A DNA stretch of 64,000 bases from Fluviicola sp. (GCF_039596395.1 NZ_JBCNJT010000001.1:1709315-1773314), one strand, 5' to 3'. Counted from the first letter of the stretch, positions 1 through 9,692 are shown. Numbers and translations: made by a program. Notes: generated from the letters alone by a model not told the origin.

Positions 1-144
<144 letters not shown>

Positions 145-196
145 CTACTGTAATATTTAATACTCTGTTTGCATCATTTCTGAATCCTGCAAAATT

Positions 197-226
197 AAAA
201 AAGGCCCTGTTTTCACAGAGCCTTTT
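197..226 (-). terminator. Rho-independent terminator behind the 959-aa adhesin gene
   Basis: On the minus strand an arm AAAGGCTCTG pairs with CAGGGCCTTT around a short A-rich loop, and a run of six T follows. It lies 14 nt past the stop of the adhesin gene and upstream of gapA, so it separates the two units. Confidence 0.8.
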
Positions 227-240
227 AACATCATTTATTT

Positions 241-3120
241 TTAGTGGAAGACTTGAACAAATCCTTGTTGTTCTACTTCTTCACCTGTCAGTAGTCTTGC
301 TTTAAACTTGTAGAAGTAAACTCCTTCACTAACTACTTCACCGTTCATGTTTCTTCCGTCCCATGCAGCACCCGGATCGCTGTATTCCGTGATCAGGTTA
401 CCCCATCTGTTGACGATGGAAATCTCAAACTTATCAACTCCGTCGTAATCCAGGTAGAATTTATTGTTACCTACTGTAGACGAAAGCACGATGATGTTCG
501 GTGCGGTAATGTAACAAACCTTCCCTCCGATTGTCATGGTCGAAGAATGCGAGTTACATTCATTCGAGGCAGTTACGGTATAAACTCCCGGCCCTACCGT
601 TATATCATGTCCAACCGTACCATCACTCCAAACGTATGTATCGTTTTGAGGATAAACTCCACAGGAAGTAACGATCGTTGATCCGATACAGATTACGGTA
701 TCCACTGTGTTTACGTAAGCGTAATTAATGAATTCGATATCGGAAGTCACCGAAGTATTACACTGGTTATCCGTAAAGGTGACCTGGAACGTTCCCGGTA
801 TACTCGAGGTTATGACGGGATTCAATACGTTCGCACTCGGCATGAAGTGAATATTCGTATCGGCACTTGACCAAACACCGCCGTTTGCAGCAACTGTTCC
901 GGAAACATTGTAGATGAAATTACAAGTAGATGTATCCGGGAAGATATCCGGCAACAAGAACAGAGTTACCTGTGCTGAAGTGGAGTTGTTACATACATTA
1001 TCGGTAAACGTCACGGTATATGTTCCGCTCGTAGTAGCCGTAATGATCGGATTTGTTGTTGTATCCTCCGGAAGGAAAATAACCTCCGGTGAAACCGCCG
1101 ACCAATGTCCTCCTGTCGGATAAACGAGCGTACCCGTCACATTGAATTGATCACCACAGAGAAGCGTATCGTTGAATATCTGAGGATAAGGCGGGAAGAT
1201 GATCGTCGAGGTGACCGTATCACTACATGCATTATCAATATACGAAACGGTATACGTTCCGGCTGTATTGGTCGTAATCAGGGGGTTATTATTCGTTGTA
1301 GAACTGAAGTTCAATCCTGCCGGAGTAGCACTCCAAACACCTCCTGCGTATGCCTGAGTACCGGTTACCTGGTAAGTCATATCACAAGCAATGGTATCCG
1401 GGAAAATGATCGGTAACGGCAAGCTGAAGATATCGAAAGTAGTATCGTAAGCACAACCGAAATCATCCACTACATTATAAGTATAGTAACTGTGTCCCGG
1501 TGCTGTAGTCTGAACAACAACTAATGTATCGTTCTGTCCGGAAACAATATTCGGAGAAGGACTCCAGAAACCGTCTACATAATAGTTTTGGTATGTTTCG
1601 AAATTCGGGTACAAAGATGCATCGAATACAATTCCCCACTGGAAAATATACCCGTCATCAATCCCCTGGTTATCCTGTACGGAAATCGTCCAGTTTCCGT
1701 CCAACGGACATCCGATGAAGTCATTGAAGTCTCCGTCGGGTGTATAAGTTCCCGGAATCATTGCTGTATTTCCGGAAGGGTTGCTATAGGTATTTCCCAA
1801 ATTGGCACAAATAGTACCGAAATCCGGATTCACAAAACTGAAACAGTATGTTTCAACCGGAGATCCCGGAGCACCACCGTCAGTATCCGTATCGCTACCC
1901 AGGGAAATTCCTCCACCTGAACAACCGTTTGGAACAAGTTCACCTCCACCAAAACCATTATAAGTATTCATCAATGAAACCATGGTTCCGTTCGGACAGG
2001 TCAATGTAATTTCCAAATCCCCGATAAAGGAATGCTCGATGTCCAGACAAATAGAAGAAATATCGGATGGTTGAGTTACTGTACCCGAACCTAATCCGGA
2101 AATGTTAATAGTTGTTTCATAAAGTTGTCCGTTTCCATCCGGAAGAAAAGTCAAACCGGCAAAACTTCCGCCGATCGTAAATTCTCCGCCCGGTACTTCC
2201 ACACCGGCAGTATCCTGTGCTGTTACCCCTCCGATCAAATCCGTTGGCGTACCGATACAAATAGTATCCTCAAGTGGCCCTGCAGTAGCAAAAGACGGTA
2301 AAATCGAAACACGCACTTTTGCAGTAATTCCTTTCAATTGAGGGAATTGATCAGTCATTTTCAAATCCACAAAATATCCCTGGCGCGCAGTAGGAACAAA
2401 CCAAACTGAATCATTGCTGATCCCTAATGGTCCTACGTTAGAAATCGTCCAGTTGTAATTGATGTTGTCCAAATTCTGAGAGTACCCGTAACCCGTTGAC
2501 TCCAAAGAATAAGGGAATAAAGGTTTTGCAACAAATAAAATACTGTCACCCAAACATACGTTTACATAACCGGTATCAATCGGGTTCAAAACGTTTTGAG
2601 GATTCCCGTTCACGTAAGCTTCCAGGTGAGGATAGTAAGGTTGAGCCAGGTTACCACAGGCAACTTTGGCAATCCATCCTGTTCCGTCATTGGCGCCGTC
2701 TGTTTTGAATCGCACTGTCAGACATCCGCTCGGGTTATTCTCAAAACTTGCCTGCCAGTTTGCTCCCGTAGGGTTTACCGCCGAGTTGGTAGCAGCAAGC
2801 AAAGGTGCTGAAGTATTCGGTCCGTCATAAATATAAAGGGTATCCGACGGGTGAATGTCAAATTCGTAACCGATATTCGTAGCAAAAGCAATGGAAACTT
2901 TGGTTCCTTGTGTCAAATCCGGACAAAAAGTAATGGTATCGTCAAAATTGGCAGAGTAGTTACCTGTCATGTCAATAAAGTTCACACCACCTGCTCCCAA
3001 TGCCGAACAATCCAATTGGTTTGCACCAACGTAATCCGGATCAGACATGGTCATCATTTGTCCGTATGAAACTGATCCCAGGAAAAGGGACCCGATCGCG
3101 ATCAATAGCTTATTTCTCAT
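241..3120 (-). CDS. Secreted multidomain adhesin with CUB, P-type and gliding-type C-terminal domain (T9SS)
   Basis: A 959-aa protein with a signal peptide (residues 1-20, ending SYGQ). A CUB-like domain lies around residues 30-155, with a YIYDGPNTSAPLL strand. A proprotein-convertase P-type beta domain lies around 320-510 (DIEHSFIGDLEITLTCPNG). Three Ig/PKD-like repeats of about 72 aa follow, each opening with a pattern like IFPDTxxC and closing with GTYTVTFTDNxC. The last 85 residues form a CHU_C/gliding-motility type domain (FEISIVNRWGNLI, AWDGRNMNGE, VSEGVYFYKF), the type B signal recognised by the type IX secretion system. It is therefore expected on the cell surface. Its start overlaps the stop of the 117-aa gene by 4 nt (ATGA), so the pair is translationally coupled. 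The ligand is unknown. Confidence 0.85.
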   Translation of the reverse strand: MRNKLLIAIGSLFLGSVSYGQMMTMSDPDYVGANQLDCSALGAGGVNFIDMTGNYSANFDDTITFCPDLTQGTKVSIAFATNIGYEFDIHPSDTLYIYDGPNTSAPLLAATNSAVNPTGANWQASFENNPSGCLTVRFKTDGANDGTGWIAKVACGNLAQPYYPHLEAYVNGNPQNVLNPIDTGYVNVCLGDSILFVAKPLFPYSLESTGYGYSQNLDNINYNWTISNVGPLGISNDSVWFVPTARQGYFVDLKMTDQFPQLKGITAKVRVSILPSFATAGPLEDTICIGTPTDLIGGVTAQDTAGVEVPGGEFTIGGSFAGLTFLPDGNGQLYETTINISGLGSGTVTQPSDISSICLDIEHSFIGDLEITLTCPNGTMVSLMNTYNGFGGGELVPNGCSGGGISLGSDTDTDGGAPGSPVETYCFSFVNPDFGTICANLGNTYSNPSGNTAMIPGTYTPDGDFNDFIGCPLDGNWTISVQDNQGIDDGYIFQWGIVFDASLYPNFETYQNYYVDGFWSPSPNIVSGQNDTLVVVQTTAPGHSYYTYNVVDDFGCAYDTTFDIFSLPLPIIFPDTIACDMTYQVTGTQAYAGGVWSATPAGLNFSSTTNNNPLITTNTAGTYTVSYIDNACSDTVTSTIIFPPYPQIFNDTLLCGDQFNVTGTLVYPTGGHWSAVSPEVIFLPEDTTTNPIITATTSGTYTVTFTDNVCNNSTSAQVTLFLLPDIFPDTSTCNFIYNVSGTVAANGGVWSSADTNIHFMPSANVLNPVITSSIPGTFQVTFTDNQCNTSVTSDIEFINYAYVNTVDTVICIGSTIVTSCGVYPQNDTYVWSDGTVGHDITVGPGVYTVTASNECNSHSSTMTIGGKVCYITAPNIIVLSSTVGNNKFYLDYDGVDKFEISIVNRWGNLITEYSDPGAAWDGRNMNGEVVSEGVYFYKFKARLLTGEEVEQQGFVQVFH

Positions 3121-3470
3121 TTCTTACGAGTTTTCATTTCATTATCAAGAACCCAGGTGGATTTTACCACCAATAAATCAGTCGTACCTGTGATCCCGTA
3201 ATACTGGGTTCTGTCGGTAATTTTAATCCCCATAGCCGCAGGGTCAACCAATTTCGCTTTTTGAGACGTGATTTCACCGTTCACCGTTAGCTCTTTTCCT
3301 TTAGGACGGGCAATGATATAAGTCCCGTTCTTTGCAGCATATTCCTGCATTTCTTTAGAGACAACCGGCTCTTGTGCCGTGGCTGGCTTGCTTGCATCCT
3401 TGCTCAAATTCTGCCCGTAGGCTAAACTTGCTCCAAGAAAAACAATCGTGGAGAATATTGTTTTTTTCAT
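3117..3470 (-). CDS. Small secreted protein of unknown function coupled to the adhesin
   Basis: A 117-aa protein with a clear signal peptide (MKKTIFSTIVFLGASLAYGQ). The mature part is hydrophilic and Lys-rich, with a predicted strand-rich core (NGTYIIARPKGKELTVNG). No family was recognised. Its stop codon overlaps the adhesin start by 4 nt, so both are made from one mRNA. This suggests a periplasmic or surface partner of the adhesin (inference). It is divergent from the transketolase operon, with 135 bp between the starts. No TAnnTTTG box was seen on this strand. Confidence 0.75.
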   Translation of the reverse strand: MKKTIFSTIVFLGASLAYGQNLSKDASKPATAQEPVVSKEMQEYAAKNGTYIIARPKGKELTVNGEITSQKAKLVDPAAMGIKITDRTQYYGITGTTDLLVVKSTWVLDNEMKTRKK

Positions 3471-3576
3471 GTTTATAGTTTGCGATTCGTAATTCTAGAC
3501 TCCTTTCTTAAAAAAAGAGTTGCATGAACGTTTAAAAGTAGTTAAAAAAAAAAGAAGTGGAAGCAAATATAAACCT

Positions 3577-3584
3577 TAGATTTG
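3577..3584 (+). promoter_or_regulatory. Candidate -7 promoter box of the transketolase operon
   Basis: TAGATTTG fits the Bacteroidota -7 consensus TAnnTTTG and ends 21 nt before the ATG at 3606. No convincing -33 TTTG element is visible. Confidence 0.5.
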
Positions 3585-3605
3585 CATTGCCAAATAGCAA
3601 TAATA

Positions 3606-4448
3606 ATGGAGATTCAACAATTACAAGCAGTTGCCTCACAGGTACGAAGAGATATCGTTCGCATGGTTTCAGGAGCAAATTCAGGGCATCCGGGAGGATC
3701 ATTGGGATGTGCAGATTTCTTAACAGTTCTTTACTTTGAGATTATGAAACACAATCCGGATCATTTTTCAATGGACGGAAAAGAGGAAGATTTATTTTTC
3801 CTTTCAAACGGTCATATTTCTCCGGTGTGGTACTCTGTGTTAGCAAGAGCAGGTTATTTTCCGATTGATGAATTGGGGACTTTCCGTAAGTTGAATGCAA
3901 GGTTGCAGGGACATCCGAGTACGGATAAAAAAATTCCGGGCGTAAGAATGGCTTCCGGATCTCTGGGACAAGGCCTTTCCAATGCAATCGGTGCGGCTTT
4001 AACCAAAAAACTGAACAACGATAACCGCACTGTTTATACCCTGCACGGTGACGGTGAATTACAGGAAGGCCAGATTTGGGAAGCGGCTATGTATGCAGCA
4101 GCCAATAAGGTCGATAATTTAATTGCTACCATTGACTACAACGGCCGCCAGATCGACGGTGATGTGGAAGATGTACTTTCCCTGGGAGACCTGAGCGGAA
4201 AATGGCAGGCTTTTGGATGGGAAGTTTTGGAAATGGACGGACATAACTATACGTCTTTGATTGAAACCATTAACAAAGCAAAAAGCATGACCGGAAACGG
4301 AAAACCGATCGTCATTATTATGAAAACTGAAATGGGTCAGGGAGTTGACTACATGGTTGGTTCTCACAAATGGCACGGTGTAGCTCCGAATGTCGAGCAA
4401 TTACAGCAAGCTTTAATTCAATTGGAAGAAACTCTAGGAGATTATTAA
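3606..4448 (+). CDS. tktA: Transketolase, N-terminal (thiamine diphosphate-binding) subunit
   Basis: A 280-aa half-length transketolase. It carries the ThDP motif starting GDGELQEGQIWEA and closing in ATIDYNG, an SGHPGGSLG start and an SNGHISP segment. It combines with the C-terminal subunit encoded at 5809 to move two-carbon ketol units between sugar phosphates in the non-oxidative pentose phosphate pathway. The ATG at 3606 is preferred over an in-frame TTG at 3582 because the TAnnTTTG box covers that TTG. The stop overlaps the vWA gene start by one base (TAATG). Split transketolases are known in several bacteria; having the two halves separated by another gene is unusual. Confidence 0.92.
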   Translation: MEIQQLQAVASQVRRDIVRMVSGANSGHPGGSLGCADFLTVLYFEIMKHNPDHFSMDGKEEDLFFLSNGHISPVWYSVLARAGYFPIDELGTFRKLNARLQGHPSTDKKIPGVRMASGSLGQGLSNAIGAALTKKLNNDNRTVYTLHGDGELQEGQIWEAAMYAAANKVDNLIATIDYNGRQIDGDVEDVLSLGDLSGKWQAFGWEVLEMDGHNYTSLIETINKAKSMTGNGKPIVIIMKTEMGQGVDYMVGSHKWHGVAPNVEQLQQALIQLEETLGDY

Positions 4449-5806
4449 TGAAATACTGCGCGGTCATTGTTTGTTTGTTCTTTTTGAGCTTTTCGAAAGC
4501 TCAGGGACAACAACTGACCCGTATTTTATTCATCCTGGATGCTTCCAATTCCATGAATGCCAAATGGGACGGAGCACAGACCCGCATTGATGCAGCAAAA
4601 GAACTGTTGATCAAAACAGTCGACAGCCTGAACGGATCGGCCAATCTTCAGATCGGTTTGCGCGTTTACGGTCATCAGTCCCCGATCACTGCAACCTACC
4701 AGGATTGTAACGATACCAAACTGGAAGTTCCTTTCGGGCCGGATAATTTCACCAGAGTCCGCAATAAGATCAAAACGGTATTGGCGAAAGGAACAACACC
4801 TATCGCACGCTCGCTGGAAGCTGCAGCATCCGATTTCCCGGATACGAATGCACGGAATATCATTATTTTGATCACCGACGGGCTGGAAGCCTGTGACAAC
4901 GATCCTTGTGTCATTGCAAAAAAATTGCACGATAAAGGAGTAAAAGTGACACCTTTCGTCATCGGTCTGGGACTGGATATCTCCTACCTCGATCAATTCA
5001 AGTGCATCGGGAGTTATATGGAAGCTGAAACAAAGGAATCTTTCAGGAATGTGCTGAAAACCGTGGTTTCGAAAGCAGTGATCAATACAACCGTACAGAT
5101 CAATCTCAATAATATCCATAAGGTCCCGAATGAAACGGACGTAACCATGTTTTTGTATAAGGCCGGAACCAAAGAATTGATGTACACATTTGTTCATACA
5201 TTGGACCGCCAGGGAAATCCGGATACGTTAACCATGGACCCGAATTTCAAGTACGACCTGGTTGTAAACACCATTCCGAAAGTCTACAAAAACAACATCG
5301 GTATTATCAAGAATACACACAATGTTATTCCGGTTGATTGCCCGCAGGGATTCATCAAATTACGCTTTACCAATGCAACGAGTCCTTACCAGGTGATTTC
5401 CCGAGTTTATAAAAAAACAGACCAGTTAACTTTGAATTCACAGCTGGTAGGCTCAACGGATAAATACATTGTTGGCGAATATGAGGTCGAAATTCTCACG
5501 CTTCCGCGTATTTATCACACGGTGAACGTCACGCAAAGCAGCACGGAAACCATCGATTTGCCTGCACCCGGTCAGTTGAATTACAGCGCAACTAAAATGG
5601 TAGCGGCTCAAATCTTCGTGGAAAGCGACAACGGCAAAGTGGATTGGGTTTGCAACCTGGACCAGGTCAACCTGAAAGGCCTGATCTTTCTGCAACCCGG
5701 AAATTACCGTGTTGTTTACAGGCAAAAACAACTCCGGGCAACCACCTACACTGTAGAAAAGAAATTTAAAATACAATCCAATAAAACAACTTCGATTAAT
5801 TTATAA
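4448..5806 (+). CDS. Secreted von Willebrand factor A domain protein between the two transketolase subunits
   Basis: A 452-aa protein with a signal peptide (residues 1-19, FSKAQG) followed at once by a vWA domain. The metal-ion-dependent adhesion site is intact: D31-x-S33-x-S35, Thr116/Thr117 in KGTTPI and Asp144 in LITDG. The domain extends to about residue 215. The remaining 240 residues are beta-rich, apparently two carboxypeptidase-regulatory/Ig-like modules, with no recognisable T9SS tail or membrane anchor. It probably binds a protein ligand through a divalent metal in the periplasm. The start at 4448 overlaps the tktA stop and the signal peptide begins there; the longer reading frame has no signal. 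Only 2 nt separate it from tktB. Confidence 0.85.
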   Translation: MKYCAVIVCLFFLSFSKAQGQQLTRILFILDASNSMNAKWDGAQTRIDAAKELLIKTVDSLNGSANLQIGLRVYGHQSPITATYQDCNDTKLEVPFGPDNFTRVRNKIKTVLAKGTTPIARSLEAAASDFPDTNARNIIILITDGLEACDNDPCVIAKKLHDKGVKVTPFVIGLGLDISYLDQFKCIGSYMEAETKESFRNVLKTVVSKAVINTTVQINLNNIHKVPNETDVTMFLYKAGTKELMYTFVHTLDRQGNPDTLTMDPNFKYDLVVNTIPKVYKNNIGIIKNTHNVIPVDCPQGFIKLRFTNATSPYQVISRVYKKTDQLTLNSQLVGSTDKYIVGEYEVEILTLPRIYHTVNVTQSSTETIDLPAPGQLNYSATKMVAAQIFVESDNGKVDWVCNLDQVNLKGLIFLQPGNYRVVYRQKQLRATTYTVEKKFKIQSNKTTSINL

Positions 5807-5808
5807 CA

Positions 5809-6762
5809 ATGAAGCAATTTGAAATTTTAGGAAAAAAAGATACCAGATCTGGTTTTGGTGAAGGTTTATTAGAAATCGGCCGTCAGAACCCGGATGTAGT
5901 AGCATTGTGTGCGGATCTGACAGGATCTCTTAAAATGGATGCATTCCTGAAAGAATTCCCTGATCGCTTTTTCCAGGCCGGAATTGCAGAGGCAAACATG
6001 ATCGGAATGGCTGCAGGTATGACCATCGGAGGGAAAATTCCTTACACGGGAACATTCGCTAATTTTTCTACCGGGCGTGTTTACGATCAAATCCGTCAAT
6101 CGGTAGCATACTCTCAGAAAAACGTAAAAATTTGTGCTTCACACGCAGGTTTGACATTGGGTGAAGACGGTGCAACTCACCAAATCCTGGAAGATATCGG
6201 GATGATGCGCATGTTGCCGCACATGACCGTGATTGTTCCTTGTGATTTCAACCAGACAAAACAGGCAACGATGGCAATTGCTGCACATCAGGGACCTGTT
6301 TACCTGCGTTTCGGAAGACCGGTAGTTCCTATTTTCGTGCAGCCGGATGCCACATTCACCATCGGTAAAGCAGATTTATTGATCGAAGGAACAGATGTAA
6401 CCATCATTGCATGCGGACATTTGGTATGGAAATCCATCGAAGCAGCTCAGCAATTGGCCGAACAGGGAATCAGTGCAGAAGTAATAAATATGCATACGAT
6501 TAAACCTTTGGACGAAAAAGCAATCCTAGACTCTGTTAGTAAAACCAAATGTGTGGTTACTGCAGAAGAACACATGTTGAACGGAGGTTTGGGTGATGCT
6601 GTTGCACAGGTGCTTTCGCGCCACATGCCTTTGCCTCAGGAATATGTTGGAGTAAACGATACATTCGGGGAATCGGGAACACCTGATGAACTAATGGTAA
6701 AATACGGTTTGGATACACCGAACATTGTTGAAGCAGCTAAAAAAGTGATTAAACGCAAATAA
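5809..6762 (+). CDS. tktB: Transketolase, C-terminal subunit
   Basis: A 317-aa protein holding the pyrimidine-binding and C-terminal domains of transketolase. Visible marks are the early Gly-Glu pair in [29 protein letters not shown] (with the Glu that activates ThDP), and [19 protein letters not shown]. The C-terminal domain has [11 protein letters not shown]. It completes the active site with the TktA half. It starts 2 nt after the vWA gene, and the ECF sigma factor gene starts 4 nt after it, so it is deep inside the operon. Confidence 0.92.
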   Translation: MKQFEILGKKDTRSGFGEGLLEIGRQNPDVVALCADLTGSLKMDAFLKEFPDRFFQAGIAEANMIGMAAGMTIGGKIPYTGTFANFSTGRVYDQIRQSVAYSQKNVKICASHAGLTLGEDGATHQILEDIGMMRMLPHMTVIVPCDFNQTKQATMAIAAHQGPVYLRFGRPVVPIFVQPDATFTIGKADLLIEGTDVTIIACGHLVWKSIEAAQQLAEQGISAEVINMHTIKPLDEKAILDSVSKTKCVVTAEEHMLNGGLGDAVAQVLSRHMPLPQEYVGVNDTFGESGTPDELMVKYGLDTPNIVEAAKKVIKRK

Positions 6763-6766
6763 AAAC

Positions 6767-7330
6767 ATGAGTCAAATTCCCGATGAAAATACTATCATTT
6801 CTTATTTTCATCGGGATGATGATTTGGCCTACACCGCTTTTACGTGGATCGTAGACCTGCACAGTAAAAGACTCTATACCACCATTCGTCGCTGGATCAA
6901 CAATCACGAAATTACCAACGACATCCTACAGGAAGTTTTCATTAAGATCTGGAACAACCGCAAGCAATTTCAGGGAAACAGTGCTTTGTTCTCATGGATT
7001 TACCGGATTGCATACAATGAAACCATTCATTTCCTGAAAAAAGAAAACAAGCACAAAAGCCTCGATATTTCAGAACCGGTTGTTTCGTTCTCGCATCAAT
7101 CAGAACATTACGGCAAAATCTCTTCCGAAGAAATATCCCAACTCTTATTTGAAGCAATCGAAACCTTGCCGGAAAAACAACGCATGGTATTCGAGTACAA
7201 GTATTTTGAGGATTTGAAATACGAAGAAATTGCCAAATTAACCGGAGGTTCCGTAGGAGGCTTGAAAGCCAATTACTTCCACGCAGTCGGAAAGATCGAA
7301 GAATTTTTAAAAGGCAAATTAAACCATTGA
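6767..7330 (+). CDS. ECF-family RNA polymerase sigma factor
   Basis: A 187-aa sigma-70 family protein. Region 2 lies around residues 25-95, with DILQEVFIKIWNNR and FSWIYRIAYNETIHFLKK, the -10 recognition part. Region 4 lies around 125-180, with IETLPEKQRMVFEYKYFEDL and a helix-turn-helix YEEIAKLTGGSVGGLKANY. It directs RNA polymerase to a stress or surface regulon. It follows tktB by 4 nt and precedes a single-pass membrane protein by 22 nt, which fits a sigma/anti-sigma arrangement. The signal and target promoters are unknown. Confidence 0.9.
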   Translation: MSQIPDENTIISYFHRDDDLAYTAFTWIVDLHSKRLYTTIRRWINNHEITNDILQEVFIKIWNNRKQFQGNSALFSWIYRIAYNETIHFLKKENKHKSLDISEPVVSFSHQSEHYGKISSEEISQLLFEAIETLPEKQRMVFEYKYFEDLKYEEIAKLTGGSVGGLKANYFHAVGKIEEFLKGKLNH

Positions 7331-7352
7331 ACGAACTAATAATCTTAGAGTT

Positions 7353-7898
7353 ATGAGCCAGGAGGACAAACATATTGTGGATGATTTACAGGTGAACCGG
7401 ATTCAAATGCCTTCAGATTCGTATTTTGAAGCGTTGAAGCAGAATATCCTTGCTGAAATCGAAAACAATGTCCCGGTAGCTAACGGGACTAAAAAGAAAG
7501 AGCAAACACGAATTATTTCCATGTATCGCCGGTGGTACGTTTGGGGATCTGCTGCAGCAATTGGTGCTTTTGCCCTTCTCTTCCCCTGGAACAACTCCAA
7601 TCCTTCACCCGATTCCGAACCAGTTAACCTGTCTTCTGTAAGTAACGAAGAGATCTATGATTATCTGAAAGAAAACATTGAAGACCTCGATGCCGAAACC
7701 ATTGCAGTTCATTTAAGCGATGATGCACTTGCAAATTCGTACGGATTGCAAACGGAAGAAACTACTCCGGCGAAAGAAGACCTGGAAACGTTTTCGTCCA
7801 AATCAACTATGCTGGAGCATATTGAGGACGAAGAAATCCTGGATTACCTCAAAGAAGAATCCGGTGAATTGGACGAATATTTACTCATCGAAAGTTAA
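7353..7898 (+). CDS. Single-pass membrane protein, candidate anti-sigma factor
   Basis: A 181-aa protein with a cytoplasmic N-terminus of about 60 residues, one membrane helix around residues 66-80 (VWGSAAAIGAFALLFPW) and a very acidic outer tail. The tail repeats an EEI-x-DYLKE motif, once near residue 105 and again near 160. Position directly after an ECF sigma gene and this topology suggest an anti-sigma factor, but no ASD zinc motif (HxxxCxxC) is visible, so the role is inferred from context. Confidence 0.65.
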   Translation: MSQEDKHIVDDLQVNRIQMPSDSYFEALKQNILAEIENNVPVANGTKKKEQTRIISMYRRWYVWGSAAAIGAFALLFPWNNSNPSPDSEPVNLSSVSNEEIYDYLKENIEDLDAETIAVHLSDDALANSYGLQTEETTPAKEDLETFSSKSTMLEHIEDEEILDYLKEESGELDEYLLIES

Positions 7899-7949
7899 AA
7901 ATCCCTCGATCCGTCAGCAAAACCGGCGGATATGAAAAAATGAAAAACC

Positions 7950-8441
7950 ATGAAAAGGATACAAAAATTAGCACTGATCTTACTTCCTCTCCTGTTTACG
8001 GCAAACGTGTTTGCCCAGGGACCCGGCGATGAAAAAGACAAAGACAAGATCGAAGCGTTAAAAGTAGGATTCATCACCAAAGAATTGAACCTGACTTCAA
8101 CGGAAGCGGAAAAATTCTGGCCTGTTTACAACGAGATGGACGGGAAAATGAAAGATTTACGCAACGATTGCCGGAAAATCAACCAGGATATGCGCGAATC
8201 CGAAGACAAAATGTCTAATGAAGATGCCAAAAAGAAACTGGCAACCCTTTTCGAGAACGATCAAAAAGAACTGGACCTGAAAAAAGAGTACAGCGAAAAA
8301 TTTATTAAGATCATCGGCGAAAAAAGAACCCTAAAACTCTTAAGTTTGGAACATGAATTCAGACGGGTGCTCCTCGAACGGTTAAAAGACCGCCGGGAAG
8401 GAGTTCCGCAAGACAGAAAACCGCATGGAGGCAAACCGTAA
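7950..8441 (+). CDS. Periplasmic Spy/CpxP-like protein, possible sensor for the ECF sigma factor
   Basis: A 163-aa protein with a signal peptide (MKRIQKLALILLPLLFTANVFAQ) and a charged, all-helical mature part. The stretch LNLTSTEAEKFWPVYNEMDG matches the helical start of LTxxQ/Spy-like proteins, which resemble Spy and CpxP chaperones. Homologues next to flavobacterial ECF genes are commonly named sensor of ECF-type sigma factor. It may hold the membrane protein in check or chaperone periplasmic proteins. Its end overlaps the next gene by 17 nt in another frame. Confidence 0.75.
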   Translation: MKRIQKLALILLPLLFTANVFAQGPGDEKDKDKIEALKVGFITKELNLTSTEAEKFWPVYNEMDGKMKDLRNDCRKINQDMRESEDKMSNEDAKKKLATLFENDQKELDLKKEYSEKFIKIIGEKRTLKLLSLEHEFRRVLLERLKDRREGVPQDRKPHGGKP

Positions 8442-9627
8442 AGAAGATTTTTTAAACCATTTAGGACAAACAAATCCCTTCCCCTATTTAATTGATGTTG
8501 AATCGGCGGAAGGGATTTTTATTTACGACAAATCCGGGAAACGCTACACCGATATGATTTCCGGGGTTTCGGTAACAAATATCGGGAACCGTCACCCGCA
8601 GGTCATCAAACGCATCCGGGAACAACTGGACAAGTACCTGCACGTAATGGTTTACGGGGAATTCATCCAGGATGCTTCCCTTGAAATGTCGCGTTTACTC
8701 CGGAAATTCCTCCCGGCAGAATTGGATTGCGTATATCCGGTAAATTCCGGGACGGAAGCCAATGAAGCTGCATTAAAACTGGCAAAACGCGTGACCGGCC
8801 GTACCCAGTTAATTGCGTTTAAAGGTTCGTACCACGGAAATACACACGGTTCTTTGAGTGTTTCGGCAAACGAGATCAAAAAAACACCGTTCCGCCCGCT
8901 ACTTCCGGATGTGGATTTCATTCGTCTGAACGAACCGGAAGATTTGAAACGGATCACCAACCGGACTGCAGGAGTCATCCTGGAAACCGTTCAGGGAGAT
9001 GCCGGAGTTCGCAAAGCTTCCGGTGAATTTCTACGGGCATTGCGCAAACGATGTGATGAAGTGGGCGCGCTGTTGATCTTCGATGAAATTCAATGCGGAA
9101 TGGGAAGAACCGGGAAAATGTTCGCATTCGAGCACAGCGGTGTTGTTCCGGACATCCTGACTTTGGGAAAAGCACTAGGCGGTGGTTTACCCATCGGCGC
9201 TTTCATTTCCAAATATGCCTACATGAACCAGTTGAGTCATTCACCGATGCTGGGACACATTACCACCTTCGGAGGAAACTCTGTCATTAACGCCGCAGCC
9301 TGGGGAACGTTGGAAGTATTCGAATCGGAGATCGATTTCAACGAAGTTGAACGATTAGGTGCACTGCTGGAAAGTTATTTACAGGAAATCGATGAGATCT
9401 TCGAAATCCGCCGCGAAGGAATGATGTTTGCCTGCGACATGGAAAGTGATGCACGCGTGGCAAAAGTCGTGGAACGCTTACTGGAACTAGGAGTCATCAG
9501 TTTCTGGTTCCTTTCACATCCGTACAGTTTCCGTCTTTCGCCACCTTTGAATATCACGGAGGAACAAATCCACGAGGTCGGGAAATTGATTCAACAGGCA
9601 GTTGCAGAAACCAATTATCAATTATGA
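8425..9627 (+). CDS. Class III pyridoxal-phosphate aminotransferase
   Basis: A 400-aa fold-type I aminotransferase of the acetylornithine/ornithine transaminase subgroup. It has the phosphate-binding GTEANEAALKLAKR, the cofactor Asp in IFDEIQCGMGRTG, and the Schiff-base Lys in LTLGKALGGGLPIGAF. The exact substrate is not readable: there are no arginine-pathway genes nearby, so ArgD is not claimed. The start ATG at 8425 lies inside the preceding gene and fits the family N-terminus. An AT-rich hairpin begins directly after its stop codon. Confidence 0.85.
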   Translation: MEANRKEDFLNHLGQTNPFPYLIDVESAEGIFIYDKSGKRYTDMISGVSVTNIGNRHPQVIKRIREQLDKYLHVMVYGEFIQDASLEMSRLLRKFLPAELDCVYPVNSGTEANEAALKLAKRVTGRTQLIAFKGSYHGNTHGSLSVSANEIKKTPFRPLLPDVDFIRLNEPEDLKRITNRTAGVILETVQGDAGVRKASGEFLRALRKRCDEVGALLIFDEIQCGMGRTGKMFAFEHSGVVPDILTLGKALGGGLPIGAFISKYAYMNQLSHSPMLGHITTFGGNSVINAAAWGTLEVFESEIDFNEVERLGALLESYLQEIDEIFEIRREGMMFACDMESDARVAKVVERLLELGVISFWFLSHPYSFRLSPPLNITEEQIHEVGKLIQQAVAETNYQL

Positions 9628-9692
9628 ATGAAATAATTATCAAGGGAGATTCCTTTCTTGATAATTCATAATTGATCATTCATAATTATTTC
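9628..9692. repeat. AT-rich 3'-end hairpin (AATTATCAAG family)
   Basis: AATTATCAAG pairs with CTTGATAATT around a 12-nt loop, and the flanking AATTATGAATGA and its partner CATTCATAATT extend the stem. It begins one base after the aminotransferase stop codon and probably ends transcription. Confidence 0.65.

Noticed and set aside
241-3120. Prophage tail fibre as an explanation for the long repeat-rich proteins
   Set aside because: Signal peptides and T9SS C-terminal domains show they are secreted host surface proteins, and no phage genes are nearby.
8425-9627. Annotation as ArgD or ornithine aminotransferase
   Set aside because: The fold and Lys motif fit the subgroup, but no arginine or proline genes are near and substrate-specific residues cannot be judged from sequence alone.
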